64,000 nt of DNA, from NCBI RefSeq assembly GCF_014268745.2, contig NZ_JABWRB020000001.1, forward strand, positions 3,596,001 to 3,660,000, in the 5' to 3' direction. Shown in pieces: positions 1 to 8,189 of the stretch. Below the pieces are notes generated by a model. It searched no databases, was not told the origin of the DNA, and saw only the letters and a list, made by a program, of their open reading frames with translations. The position numbers were made by a program, and so were the translations under genes. The stretch is from Pseudomonas zanjanensis. Its GTDB lineage: Bacteria > Pseudomonadota > Gammaproteobacteria > Pseudomonadales > Pseudomonadaceae. Position 1 is the stretch's first letter. Each line of letters begins with the position of its first letter.

Positions 1-5
1 CCCCA

Positions 6-92
6 TTCGCGAGCCCGCTCCCACAGCTTCGTGATGTACACATATTGTGTGCTCAATACGGGCCCCTGTGGGAGCGGGCTTGCTCGCGAAAG
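6..92. repeat. Pair of class A REPs beside the RAYT
   Basis: Two inverted class A REP sequences lie at about 6-25 (slightly degenerate, three bases lost in the middle) and 67-92. The second carries the core GGGAGCGGGCTTGCTCGCGA. They sit just downstream of the RAYT remnant, and matching copies lie upstream of it, the usual arrangement of a RAYT with its cognate REPs. Confidence 0.85.
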
Positions 93-110
93 CGGCAACT
101 CGATTTCAAG

Positions 111-570
111 TCAAAGCCAAATGGCATCCCACAGCGGATAGTCGCCAAGCCGCTTCACCAAGCCCGCCCGCAATGGGTTGGCGACGACATAGCGAGCCAT
201 AAATACCAAATCGTCCTCCTGCCGCAGTGCCCGGTCATGAAATCCTTTCTGCCAAAGGCTGCCAACCCTTCCTGCTGCCTCGTTAATCTCTTTGGCGCTG
301 AGGGATTTCACCCGACACATCAACTGCCCTAAAGACCCTCGATGCAGTCGAATCAGCCAATGGACATGATCAGGCATGACGACAAAGGCCAGGGAGTCCG
401 CAATACCTTGCTCCTGAACCTCCCTGAATTGATGGATGACGACCCTTCCCAAGCCATAGTTTTCAAAGACCGGTTCGCGCTCCAGCGTATTGGCGGTCAA
501 TAAATAGATGCGATTCTCTTCTGCATAGCGACCGATACGCAGGCGCGTGTGAAGCTGAGCGTGCGGGCAT
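111..570 (-). pseudogene. REP-associated tyrosine transposase (RAYT), frameshifted near its N-terminus
   Basis: RAYTs are single-copy IS200/IS605-like Y1 transposases that mobilise REP sequences. The uninterrupted frame (111-500) shows the HUH-type motif MPDHVHWL and the C-terminal RYVVANPLRAGLV segment with the likely catalytic tyrosine. Its only available start is a TTG at 500, which would cut off conserved sequence: the same frame upstream reads RLRIGRYAEENRIYLL, typical RAYT N-terminus, but has no start codon. A good ATG lies at 568-570 in the next frame and reads MPARSASH. Removing one base near 546-548 joins the two into a normal RAYT start. So I read a one-base frameshift about 8 codons in. 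The gene is flanked by class A REPs on both sides. A sequencing error is possible. Confidence 0.75.
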
Positions 571-662
571 TCCGTCGCCCCCCTTTCCTGATGAAGTTCT
601 GAAAGACTAGCTTCGGGGATGCAACATCATGGTTGGTCTTTTTGCCGGATGTGTATGGTCGA

Positions 663-763
663 TCGCTTTCGCGAGCAAGCCCGCTCCCACAAGGATTTGC
701 GGTGTTCATACATGTTGTGTCGAGCACCGAAAACCTGTGGGAGCGGGCTTGCTCGCGAATGCG
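663..763. repeat. Class A REP pair upstream of the RAYT
   Basis: Inverted class A REPs at about 667-692 and 734-759, spaced by about 40 bases. Between 571 and 783 I see no gene; the region holds only these repeats and the RAYT upstream sequence. Confidence 0.85.
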
Positions 764-783
764 CCAGTCAACTCACCGCAAAA

Positions 784-1224
784 TCAAACAACCACCCCCA
801 CATCCGCCCTCAACCGCAGCGCCTCCACAGCCCTCACCGCCACCTGCTCATCCACATCCGAAACATCCCCACTCACCCCAATCGCTCCTAGCACCTTCCC
901 CTCCTGATCCCGGATCAACACCCCACCCGGGGCCGGTACGACGTTGCCTTGGCCCAATCCATTCAACGCGGCGAAGAACGCCGGGCGTTGTTGGGCGTCC
1001 TGGGCGAGCAGGCGCGAGCCTTTGCCCAGGGCGATGGCGCCCCAGGCCTTGCCGATGGCGATCTGCGGGCGAAGCAGGCTGGCGCCGTCTTCGCGCTGCA
1101 AGGCGACCAGGTGTCCGCCGCTGTCCAGGACCGCGACGGTCAAGGGTGCGGCGCTGATTTCACGTCCTGCGGCAAGCACTTGCCCGGCCAGGTTGATGGC
1201 GACTTTCAAGGTTAGAACGCTCAT
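784..1224 (-). CDS. HbpS/GlcG-family protein (heme-binding/heme-degrading domain)
   Basis: A 146-residue protein of the GlcG/HbpS family (the Haem_degrading family of Pfam), small alpha/beta proteins often encoded beside glycolate and glyoxylate genes; the biochemical role is not settled. The conserved C-terminal run around PAPGGVLIRD and GAIGVSGD is the family signature. I place the start at 1224 (MSVLTLKVAI) because AAGGAC lies at ribosome-binding distance; the open frame continues upstream without such a site. It is transcribed divergently from gcl, and a TTGTATACAA palindrome lies 92 bases upstream of its start, so it is probably co-regulated with glyoxylate metabolism. Confidence 0.8.
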   Translation of the reverse strand: MSVLTLKVAINLAGQVLAAGREISAAPLTVAVLDSGGHLVALQREDGASLLRPQIAIGKAWGAIALGKGSRLLAQDAQQRPAFFAALNGLGQGNVVPAPGGVLIRDQEGKVLGAIGVSGDVSDVDEQVAVRAVEALRLRADVGVVV

Positions 1225-1316
1225 GGGTGCTGTCCTTCTTTTGTTATGGGAAAGCCTTGCGGGCTTCACTTTCAGCAAAACCGAACCTAACAAATAGAAC
1301 ACAACAACGATTATTT

Positions 1317-1326
1317 TTGTATACAA
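1317..1326. promoter_or_regulatory. Palindromic operator TTGTATACAA (glcG side)
   Basis: Perfect 10-bp palindrome in the gcl/glcG divergent region. The same word occurs at 1457, 28547 and 31609, and with one mismatch at 31414. Its form fits a GntR-family (FadR/VanR-like) operator. The assignment is by inference. Confidence 0.6.
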
Positions 1327-1456
1327 TAATTTTCACAAACAACCCTTAACGACCAAAGGGCGCAGCAAAACCAGGCGTTCCGACGAATGAAACAGGTGCT
1401 TGAGGAAATGGATTGACCTGCATCGCTCGCCGTGAATACACTCTGCGCAAAGCCAC

Positions 1457-1466
1457 TTGTATACAA
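1457..1466. promoter_or_regulatory. Palindromic operator TTGTATACAA (gcl side)
   Basis: Perfect palindrome exactly 140 bases from the copy at 1317 and 26 bases before the gcl start codon. This position overlaps or follows the expected promoter, which suits repression. Confidence 0.65.
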
Positions 1467-1492
1467 TTACAAAACGTAAGAGGCACAAAACT

Positions 1493-3268
1493 ATGAGCAA
1501 AATGAGAGCAATCGAAGCCGCCGTTCTGGTGATGCGCCGTGAAGGCGTGGACACCGCCTTCGGCATCCCGGGTGCTGCGATCAACCCGCTGTACTCCGCC
1601 CTGCAAAAGGTGGGTGGCATCGATCATGTCCTCGCTCGCCACGTTGAAGGCGCCTCGCATATGGCCGAGGGCTACACCCGGACCAAGGCCGGCAACATCG
1701 GCGTGTGCATCGGCACCTCGGGCCCGGCCGGCACCGACATGGTGACCGGGCTCTACAGCGCATCGGCCGACTCGATCCCGATTCTGTGCATCACCGGGCA
1801 AGCGCCCCGCGCCCGTATGCACAAGGAAGACTTCCAGGCTGTGGATATCACCAGCATCGTCAAACCCGTGACCAAGTGGGCGACCACCGTGCTGGAGCCC
1901 GGCCAGGTGCCGTATGCCTTCCAGAAGGCGTTCTTCGAGATGCGCTCCGGCCGTCCGGGCCCGGTGCTGATCGACCTGCCGTTCGACGTGCAGATGGCAG
2001 AGATCGAGTTCGACATCGACGCCTACCAACCGCTGCCCCTGGCCAAACCCGCGGCCAACCGCGTGCAGATCGAGAAAGCCCTGGCGATGCTCAATCAGGC
2101 TGAACGCCCCTTGCTGGTGGCTGGCGGCGGCATCATCAATGCTGATGCCAGCGACCTGCTGGTGGAGTTCGCCGAGCTGACTGGCATCCCGGTCATTCCG
2201 ACCTTGATGGGCTGGGGCACGATCCCGGATGACCATCCGTTGATGGTCGGTATGGTCGGTCTGCAAACCTCCCACCGCTACGGCAACGCCACCTTGCTCA
2301 AGTCGGACGTGGTGCTGGGCGTCGGCAACCGCTGGGCCAACCGTCACACCGGTTCGGTGGACGTCTACACCGAAGGCCGCACGTTCATTCACGTGGACAT
2401 CGAGCCGACCCAGATCGGCCGCGTGTTCACGCCCGACCTGGGTATCGTCTCCGATGCCGCCTCCGCCCTGACGGTGTTCATTGAAGTGGCCCGCGAGTGG
2501 CAAGCCGCCGGCAAGCTGAAGAACCGCAGCGCCTGGTTGCAGGATTGCCAGCAACGCAAGGCCAGCCTGCAACGCAAGACCCACTTCGACAACGTGCCGG
2601 TCAAGCCACAACGGGTGTACGAAGAAATGAACCAGGTGTTCGGCAAGGACACCTGCTATGTCAGCACCATCGGCCTGTCGCAGATCGCCGGCGCGCAGTT
2701 CCTCCACGTCTACAAGCCACGCCATTGGATCAACTGCGGCCAGGCCGGCCCCTTGGGCTGGACCATTCCGGCGGCGCTGGGGGTGGTCAAGGCCGATCCG
2801 AGCCGCAAGGTCGTGGCGCTGTCGGGCGACTATGATTTCCAGTTCATGATCGAAGAGCTGGCGGTGGGTGCACAATTCAAATTGCCGTACATCCACGTTG
2901 TGGTGAACAACTCCTACCTGGGCTTGATTCGCCAGGCCCAGCGCGGCTTCGACATGGATTACTGCGTGCAGCTGTCGTTCGACAACCTGAACGCCCCGGA
3001 ACTCAACGGTTATGGCGTGGACCACGTTGCCGTGGCCGAAGGCCTGGGGTGCAAGGCGTTGCGGGTGTTCGAACCGGCCGGTATCCAACCGGCGCTGCGC
3101 CAGGCCCAGGCGATGATCGAGGAGTTCAAGGTGCCGGTGATCGTCGAGATCATCCTGGAGCGGGTGACCAACATCTCCATGGGCACCGAGATCAACGCCG
3201 TCAATGAGTTTGAAGACCTGGCGCTGGTGGGCAACGATGCACCGACCGCCATTTCGTTGCTCGACTGA
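1493..3268 (+). CDS. gcl: Glyoxylate carboligase
   Basis: Gcl is a ThDP- and FAD-dependent enzyme that joins two glyoxylates into tartronate semialdehyde and CO2. The 591-residue protein matches E. coli Gcl (593) along its length. The valine of RHVEGASHMAEG stands where other ThDP enzymes have the catalytic glutamate, a hallmark of true Gcl. The ThDP/Mg motif near residue 443 reads GDYDFQF, and GWTIPAALG and NNSYLGLIRQ are typical. I start at 1493 (MSKMRAIEAA), preceded by TAAGAGG; an ATG in frame at 1457 lies on the operator. It heads gcl-hyi-glxR-ttuD-pykF. Confidence 0.97.
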   Translation: MSKMRAIEAAVLVMRREGVDTAFGIPGAAINPLYSALQKVGGIDHVLARHVEGASHMAEGYTRTKAGNIGVCIGTSGPAGTDMVTGLYSASADSIPILCITGQAPRARMHKEDFQAVDITSIVKPVTKWATTVLEPGQVPYAFQKAFFEMRSGRPGPVLIDLPFDVQMAEIEFDIDAYQPLPLAKPAANRVQIEKALAMLNQAERPLLVAGGGIINADASDLLVEFAELTGIPVIPTLMGWGTIPDDHPLMVGMVGLQTSHRYGNATLLKSDVVLGVGNRWANRHTGSVDVYTEGRTFIHVDIEPTQIGRVFTPDLGIVSDAASALTVFIEVAREWQAAGKLKNRSAWLQDCQQRKASLQRKTHFDNVPVKPQRVYEEMNQVFGKDTCYVSTIGLSQIAGAQFLHVYKPRHWINCGQAGPLGWTIPAALGVVKADPSRKVVALSGDYDFQFMIEELAVGAQFKLPYIHVVVNNSYLGLIRQAQRGFDMDYCVQLSFDNLNAPELNGYGVDHVAVAEGLGCKALRVFEPAGIQPALRQAQAMIEEFKVPVIVEIILERVTNISMGTEINAVNEFEDLALVGNDAPTAISLLD

Positions 3269-3276
3269 CATCCCAA

Positions 3277-3366
3277 TGTGGGAGCGGGCTTGCTCGCGAA
3301 GACGGTTTCAGATCCAACAAAGATGTCGGCTGACAGACCACTTTCGCGAGCAAGCCCGCTCCCACA
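3277..3366. repeat. Class A REPIN between gcl and hyi
   Basis: Inverted pair of class A REPs with a short variable centre; it fills the gcl-hyi junction and would fold into a long hairpin in the polycistronic mRNA. Confidence 0.9.
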
Positions 3367-3399
3367 AGGGGCGCCGCCAACTATTTACAGGAGACCACC

Positions 3400-4182
3400 A
3401 TGCCGCGTTTCGCCGCCAACCTGTCCATGCTGTTCACCGAGCAGGATTTCCTCGCCCGTTTCGAAGCCGCCGCCAAGGCCGGTTTCAGCGGTGTCGAATA
3501 CCTGTTCCCCTATGACTACAGCTCCGCCGAACTCAAGGCCTTGCTCGACGCCAACGGCCTGACCCAGGTGCTGTTCAACCTGCCGGCCGGCGACTGGGCC
3601 AAGGGCGAGCGCGGCATTGCCTGCCTGCCGGACCGGGTCGAGGAGTTCCGCGCCGGGGTCGACCTGGCAATCGCCTACGCCCAAGTATTGGGCAACACGC
3701 AGGTCAACTGCCTGTCGGGGATTCGCCCGCAGAACTGCAGTGAAACCCTGGTGGAAAAAACCTTTGTCGCCAACCTGAAATACGCCGCCGAGAAGCTGCA
3801 GGCCAAAGGCATCAAGCTGGTGATGGAAGCCATCAACACTCGCGACATTCCCGGCTTCTACTTGAACAACACCGCCCAGGCCCTGTCGATCCGCGAGCAG
3901 GTGGGCAGCGCCAACCTGTTCCTGCAATACGACATCTACCACATGCAGATCATGGAAGGTGACCTGGCCCGGACCCTGTCGGCGCACCTGGGCGAGATCA
4001 ACCATGTGCAACTGGCGGACAACCCGGGCCGTAACGAGCCGGGCACGGGCGAAATCAACTACCGCTTCCTGTTCGAACATCTGGACCGCATCGGCTACCA
4101 GGGTTGGATCGGCTGCGAATACAAGCCGCTGACCACCACCGAAGCGGGCCTGGGCTGGCTGAAAACCCATAACGCGATCTGA
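3400..4182 (+). CDS. hyi: Hydroxypyruvate isomerase
   Basis: Hyi interconverts hydroxypyruvate and tartronate semialdehyde, the product of Gcl. The 260-residue protein is a TIM-barrel of the xylose-isomerase/AP-endonuclease-2 family, full length. Metal and catalytic acidic positions are visible in VMEAIN (Glu about 143), QYDIYHMQ (Asp and His about 178-181) and GCEYKP (Glu near 240). GAG-type ribosome-binding sequence (CAGGAGACC) precedes the ATG. It lies 131 bases after gcl, separated only by a REPIN. Confidence 0.95.
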   Translation: MPRFAANLSMLFTEQDFLARFEAAAKAGFSGVEYLFPYDYSSAELKALLDANGLTQVLFNLPAGDWAKGERGIACLPDRVEEFRAGVDLAIAYAQVLGNTQVNCLSGIRPQNCSETLVEKTFVANLKYAAEKLQAKGIKLVMEAINTRDIPGFYLNNTAQALSIREQVGSANLFLQYDIYHMQIMEGDLARTLSAHLGEINHVQLADNPGRNEPGTGEINYRFLFEHLDRIGYQGWIGCEYKPLTTTEAGLGWLKTHNAI

Positions 4183-4198
4183 CCCAACTCTTCCCTAA

Positions 4199-4288
4199 TG
4201 TGGGAGCGGGCTTGCTCGCGAAGGCGGTGTATCAGACCGCATCTTCGAGAGCTGACACGCCGCCTTCGCGAGCAAGCCCGCTCCCACA
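4199..4288. repeat. Class A REPIN between hyi and glxR
   Basis: Inverted class A REP pair, core GGGAGCGGGCTTGCTCGCGA on the left and its complement on the right. Confidence 0.9.
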
Positions 4289-4342
4289 GAAAAGCAGTTC
4301 TTCATCGGTTTGAAGCAACGATAAAAACAAGAGGATTTTCCC

Positions 4343-5233
4343 ATGGCTAAAATCGGATTCATCGGCACCGGCATCATGGGCCACCCCATGGCACTGAACC
4401 TGCAAAAGGCCGGTCACAGCCTGTTCCTGTCCCAGCACCACGACCCGGCCCCGGCCGACCTGCTGGCCGGCGGCGCAGTGGCCTTGGCCAACCCGAAGGA
4501 AGTGGCCCAGGAAGCCGAGTTCATCATCGTCATGGTTCCGGACACGCCGCAGGTCGACGACGTGCTGTTCCGCGCCGACGGCGTCGCGGCGGGCGTGGGC
4601 GCGGGCAAGGTGGTGATCGACATGAGTTCGATCTCCCCCACCGCCACCAAGGCGTTCGCGGCGAAGATCAATGAAAAAGGCGCGCAGTACCTCGATGCCC
4701 CGGTCTCCGGTGGTGAAGTCGGTGCCAAGGCCGCCACCCTGAGCATCATGGTCGGTGGCGACAGCGCCGCCTTCGAACGCGCGCTGCCACTGTTCCAGGC
4801 CATGGGCAAGAACATCACCCTGGTGGGCGGCAACGGTGACGGCCAGACCGCCAAAGTGGCGAACCAGATCATCGTCGCCCTGAACATCCAGGCCGTGGCC
4901 GAGGCCTTGTTGTTCGCCTCGAAAAACGGTGCCGACCCGGCCAAGGTCCGTGAAGCGCTGATGGGCGGTTTCGCTTCGTCGAAGATCCTCGAGGTACACG
5001 GCGAACGCATGATCAAGGGCACCTTCGATCCGGGCTTCCGCATCAGCCTGCACCAGAAGGACCTGAACCTGGCCCTGCAAGGCGCCAGGGAACTGAACAT
5101 CAACCTGCCCAACACCGCCAACGCCCAACAAGTGTTCAGCACCTGCGCGGCCATCGGCGGCAGCAACTGGGATCACTCGGCGCTGATCAAGGGGTTGGAG
5201 CATATGGCCAATTTCTCGATTCGCGATAACTGA
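4343..5233 (+). CDS. glxR: 2-hydroxy-3-oxopropionate (tartronate semialdehyde) reductase
   Basis: GlxR reduces tartronate semialdehyde to D-glycerate with NAD(P)H. The 296-residue protein belongs to the beta-hydroxyacid dehydrogenase family. The N-terminal Rossmann motif is GFIGTGIMGHPMA (residues 5-17), the substrate-binding motif is DAPVSGGEVGA (about 119-129), and the catalytic lysine is in NGDGQTAKVANQ (Lys about 171). The ribosome-binding site is AAGAGGA, 9 bases before the ATG. Third gene of the operon. Confidence 0.95.
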   Translation: MAKIGFIGTGIMGHPMALNLQKAGHSLFLSQHHDPAPADLLAGGAVALANPKEVAQEAEFIIVMVPDTPQVDDVLFRADGVAAGVGAGKVVIDMSSISPTATKAFAAKINEKGAQYLDAPVSGGEVGAKAATLSIMVGGDSAAFERALPLFQAMGKNITLVGGNGDGQTAKVANQIIVALNIQAVAEALLFASKNGADPAKVREALMGGFASSKILEVHGERMIKGTFDPGFRISLHQKDLNLALQGARELNINLPNTANAQQVFSTCAAIGGSNWDHSALIKGLEHMANFSIRDN

Positions 5234-5247
5234 CACACCACACCCCT

Positions 5248-5336
5248 TGTGGGAGCGGGCTTGCTCGCGAAGGCGATCTTCCTGTCAATGAAGTGTTGAC
5301 TGACACACCGCCTTCGCGAGCAAGCCCGCTCCCACA
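5248..5336. repeat. Class A REPIN between glxR and ttuD
   Basis: Inverted class A REP pair, the third in successive junctions of this operon. Confidence 0.9.
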
Positions 5337-5381
5337 GGGTCTGCGTTGCCCTTCAAATAACAAGAAAACCGGGAGCCCGCC

Positions 5382-6662
5382 ATGTCGGTCGATCCGCAAC
5401 AACTGCTGCGCGAGCTGTTTGCCACAGCCATCGACGCGGCCCATCCGCAGCAAGTCCTTGAACACTACCTGCCCTGCGACCGCAGCGGCCGGGTGATCGT
5501 CATCGGGGCCGGCAAGGCCGCGGCGGCCATGGCGCAAGTGGTCGAGCGCTGCTGGCAGGGCGACGTGTCCGGCCTGGTGGTGACCCGCTACGGTCACGGC
5601 GCGCCTTGTCAGAAAATCGAAGTGGTGGAAGCCGCCCACCCGGTGCCTGACGCCGCTGGCCTGGCCGTGGCCCAACGGGTGCTGGAGCTGGTGAGCAATC
5701 TCAGCGAAGACGACCGGGTGATCTTCCTGTTGTCCGGCGGCGGTTCGGCCTTGCTCGCGTTGCCGGCCGAAGGCATCACCCTGGCCGACAAGCAATCGAT
5801 CAACAAAGCCTTGCTCAAATCCGGCGCGACCATCGGCGAGATGAATTGCGTGCGCAAGCACCTCTCGGCGATCAAGGGCGGGCGCCTGGGCAAGGCCTGC
5901 TGGCCGGCGACGGTGTACACCTACGCGATTTCCGATGTACCCGGCGATCTCGCCACGGTCATCGCTTCCGGCCCCACCGTGGCCGACCCCAGCACGTCGG
6001 CCGAAGCCCTGGCGATTCTCCAGCGCTACCACATCGAGGTGCCGGCCTCGGTGCGCACCTGGCTGCACAGCCCGGCGTCGGAAACCGTCAAGCCCGGTGA
6101 CCCGAGCCTGGCCCGCAGCCACTTCCAGTTGATCGCCCGCCCCCAGCAGTCATTGGAAGCCGCGGCGGTGAAGGCCCGGCAGGCGGGTTTCAGCCCACTG
6201 ATCCTCGGCGACCTGGAAGGCGAATCCCGGGAGGTGGCCAAAGTCCACGCCGGCATCGCCCGGCAAATCGCCCTGCACGGCCAGCCGCTGGCAGCACCGT
6301 GCATGATTCTCTCCGGCGGTGAAACCACCGTCACCGTGCGCGGCGATGGCCGTGGCGGACGCAATGCCGAATTCCTGCTGAGCCTGACCGACAACCTCAA
6401 GGGCCATCCCGGCATCTATGCGCTGGCCGGCGACACGGACGGCATCGACGGCTCCGAAGACAACGCCGGCGCCCTCATGACCCCGGACAGCTATCGCCGC
6501 GCCGCCGAGCTGGGCCTGTGCGCCAGCGACGAGTTGGACAACAACAATGGCTACGGCTACTTCGCCGCCCTTGACGCGCTGATCGTCACCGAACCGACCC
6601 GCACCAACGTCAACGACTTTCGCGCCATCCTGATCCTCGAGAACCCCAAACATGACGCCTGA
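5382..6662 (+). CDS. ttuD: Glycerate 2-kinase (TtuD/GckA type, MOFRL family)
   Basis: The enzyme phosphorylates D-glycerate to 2-phosphoglycerate; older annotations call this family hydroxypyruvate reductase. The 426-residue protein has the N-terminal DUF4147 domain (VIVIGAGKAAAAMA near residue 40; LLSGGGSALL near 118) and the C-terminal MOFRL domain (SGGETTVTV, GRGGRNAEF, AGDTDGIDG). Following gcl and glxR, the kinase role is much more likely than reductase. It overlaps the next gene, pykF, by 11 bases, so the two are probably translationally coupled. Confidence 0.92.
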   Translation: MSVDPQQLLRELFATAIDAAHPQQVLEHYLPCDRSGRVIVIGAGKAAAAMAQVVERCWQGDVSGLVVTRYGHGAPCQKIEVVEAAHPVPDAAGLAVAQRVLELVSNLSEDDRVIFLLSGGGSALLALPAEGITLADKQSINKALLKSGATIGEMNCVRKHLSAIKGGRLGKACWPATVYTYAISDVPGDLATVIASGPTVADPSTSAEALAILQRYHIEVPASVRTWLHSPASETVKPGDPSLARSHFQLIARPQQSLEAAAVKARQAGFSPLILGDLEGESREVAKVHAGIARQIALHGQPLAAPCMILSGGETTVTVRGDGRGGRNAEFLLSLTDNLKGHPGIYALAGDTDGIDGSEDNAGALMTPDSYRRAAELGLCASDELDNNNGYGYFAALDALIVTEPTRTNVNDFRAILILENPKHDA

Positions 6663-8067
6663 TAAAAAGGTCAAGATCCTCGCGACCCTCGGCCCCGCGA
6701 CGCGCGGCATCGATGACATCCGCGAGCTGGTACAGGCCGGGGTGAACATCTTCCGCCTGAACTTCAGCCATGGCGAGCACGCCGACCACGCCCAGCGCTA
6801 CCAGTGGATTCGTGAGGTCGAGCAGCAACTCAACTACCCCCTGGGCATCCTGATGGACCTGCAAGGCCCGAAGCTGCGGGTCGGCCGGTTCGCCGATGGC
6901 AAGGTCCTGCTGCAACGAGGCCAGGCCCTGCGCTTGGACCTGGACCCGACACCGGGCGATCAACGCCGGGTCAACCTGCCCCACCCGGAAATCATCGCGG
7001 CCCTGGAGCCCGGCATGGACCTGCTGTTGGACGACGGCAAGTTGCGCCTGCGCGTGATCGCCAGGCACAGCGACGCCATCGACACCGAGGTGCTCAACGG
7101 CGGCGAGCTGTCGGACCGCAAGGGCGTGAACGTGCCCCAGGCCGTGCTCGACCTGAGCCCGTTGACCGCCAAGGACCGGCGCGACTTGAGTTTCGGCCTG
7201 GAGCTGGGCGTGGACTGGGTGGCGCTGTCGTTCGTGCAGCGTCCCGAGGACATTCGCGAGGCGCGTGGGCTGATCGGCAACAAGGCGTTCCTGATGGCGA
7301 AGATCGAGAAGCCGTCGGCGGTGAGCCAACTGCGCGAGATCGCCGAGTTGAGCGACGCGATCATGGTCGCCCGTGGCGACCTGGGGGTCGAAGTCCCGGC
7401 CGAAAGCGTGCCGCAGATCCAGAAAAACATCATCGGCACCTGCCGTGCCCTCGGCAAACCGGTGGTGGTGGCGACGCAGATGCTCGAGTCGATGCGCTTC
7501 TCCCCGGCCCCCACCCGTGCCGAAGTCACTGACGTGGCCAACGCCGTGGCCGAGGGGGCCGATGCGGTCATGCTCTCGGCGGAAACCGCGTCCGGCGACT
7601 ACCCCCTCGAAGCCGTGCAGATGATGAGCAAGATCATCCGCCAGGTGGAAAACGGCCCCGACTACCAGGCGCAACTGGACGTCAGCCGGCCGAAGGCCGA
7701 GGCCACGGTGTCGGACGCCATCAGCTGCGCGATCCGGCGCATCAGCAGCATCCTGCCGGTGGCGGTGCTGGTGAACTACAGCGAATCGGGCAGTTCCAGC
7801 CTGCGCGCGGCGCGGGAACGACCGACGGTGCCAATCCTCAACCTCACGCCGAACCTGCAGGCCGCCCGCCGCCTGACGGTGGCCTGGGGCGTGCACTCGG
7901 TGGTCAATGACCGGTTGAAACAGGTGGATGAAGTCTGTTCCACCGCCCTGGAAATCGCCCAGGCCCAAGGCATGGCCCAGCGTGGCGATACCCTGCTGAT
8001 TACGGCGGGCGTGCCGTTCGGGCAGCCAGGGTCGACCAATTCGCTGCGCATTGAGACGCTGCTCTGA
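6652..8067 (+). CDS. pykF: Pyruvate kinase
   Basis: Pyruvate kinase converts phosphoenolpyruvate and ADP to pyruvate and ATP. The 471-residue protein has the family landmarks: the N-terminal KILATLGPATRG, NFSHG with the substrate-binding asparagine (about residue 35), the catalytic-lysine segment AKIEKPSAV (about 219-227) and VARGDLGVEVP. Placed last in the glyoxylate operon, it turns phosphoglycerate-derived carbon into pyruvate. Pseudomonas usually has a second pyruvate kinase gene (pykA) elsewhere; which isozyme name fits best is uncertain. Confidence 0.93.
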   Translation: MTPDKKVKILATLGPATRGIDDIRELVQAGVNIFRLNFSHGEHADHAQRYQWIREVEQQLNYPLGILMDLQGPKLRVGRFADGKVLLQRGQALRLDLDPTPGDQRRVNLPHPEIIAALEPGMDLLLDDGKLRLRVIARHSDAIDTEVLNGGELSDRKGVNVPQAVLDLSPLTAKDRRDLSFGLELGVDWVALSFVQRPEDIREARGLIGNKAFLMAKIEKPSAVSQLREIAELSDAIMVARGDLGVEVPAESVPQIQKNIIGTCRALGKPVVVATQMLESMRFSPAPTRAEVTDVANAVAEGADAVMLSAETASGDYPLEAVQMMSKIIRQVENGPDYQAQLDVSRPKAEATVSDAISCAIRRISSILPVAVLVNYSESGSSSLRAARERPTVPILNLTPNLQAARRLTVAWGVHSVVNDRLKQVDEVCSTALEIAQAQGMAQRGDTLLITAGVPFGQPGSTNSLRIETLL

Positions 8068-8074
8068 GTTTTTC

Positions 8075-8168
8075 TGTGGCGAGGGAGCTTGCTCCCGCTC
8101 GGTTGCGTAGCAACCGCAAAAAGAGGGGCCGCTACGCGACCCAGCGGGAGCAAGCTCCCTCGCCACAG
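8075..8168. repeat. Class B REPIN
   Basis: Inverted pair with core GGCGAGGGAGCTTGCTCCCG; the centre also pairs (GGTTGCGTAGCAACC). It lies between pykF and the urea transporter gene. Confidence 0.9.
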
Positions 8169-8189
8169 TTCTCTTATCTCTGACCCATC

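Noticed and set aside
1346..3271. Long open frames antisense to gcl, puuE, prc, rhs and other genes (for example 641 codons here)
   Set aside because: They mirror the strong third-position GC bias of the true genes, lack ribosome-binding sites and have His/Gly/Gln/Arg-rich compositions typical of shadow frames.
5910..5935. GTGTACAC inside ttuD as a further operator
   Set aside because: It lies within coding sequence, differs from TTGTATACAA at the ends, and is explained by codon use.
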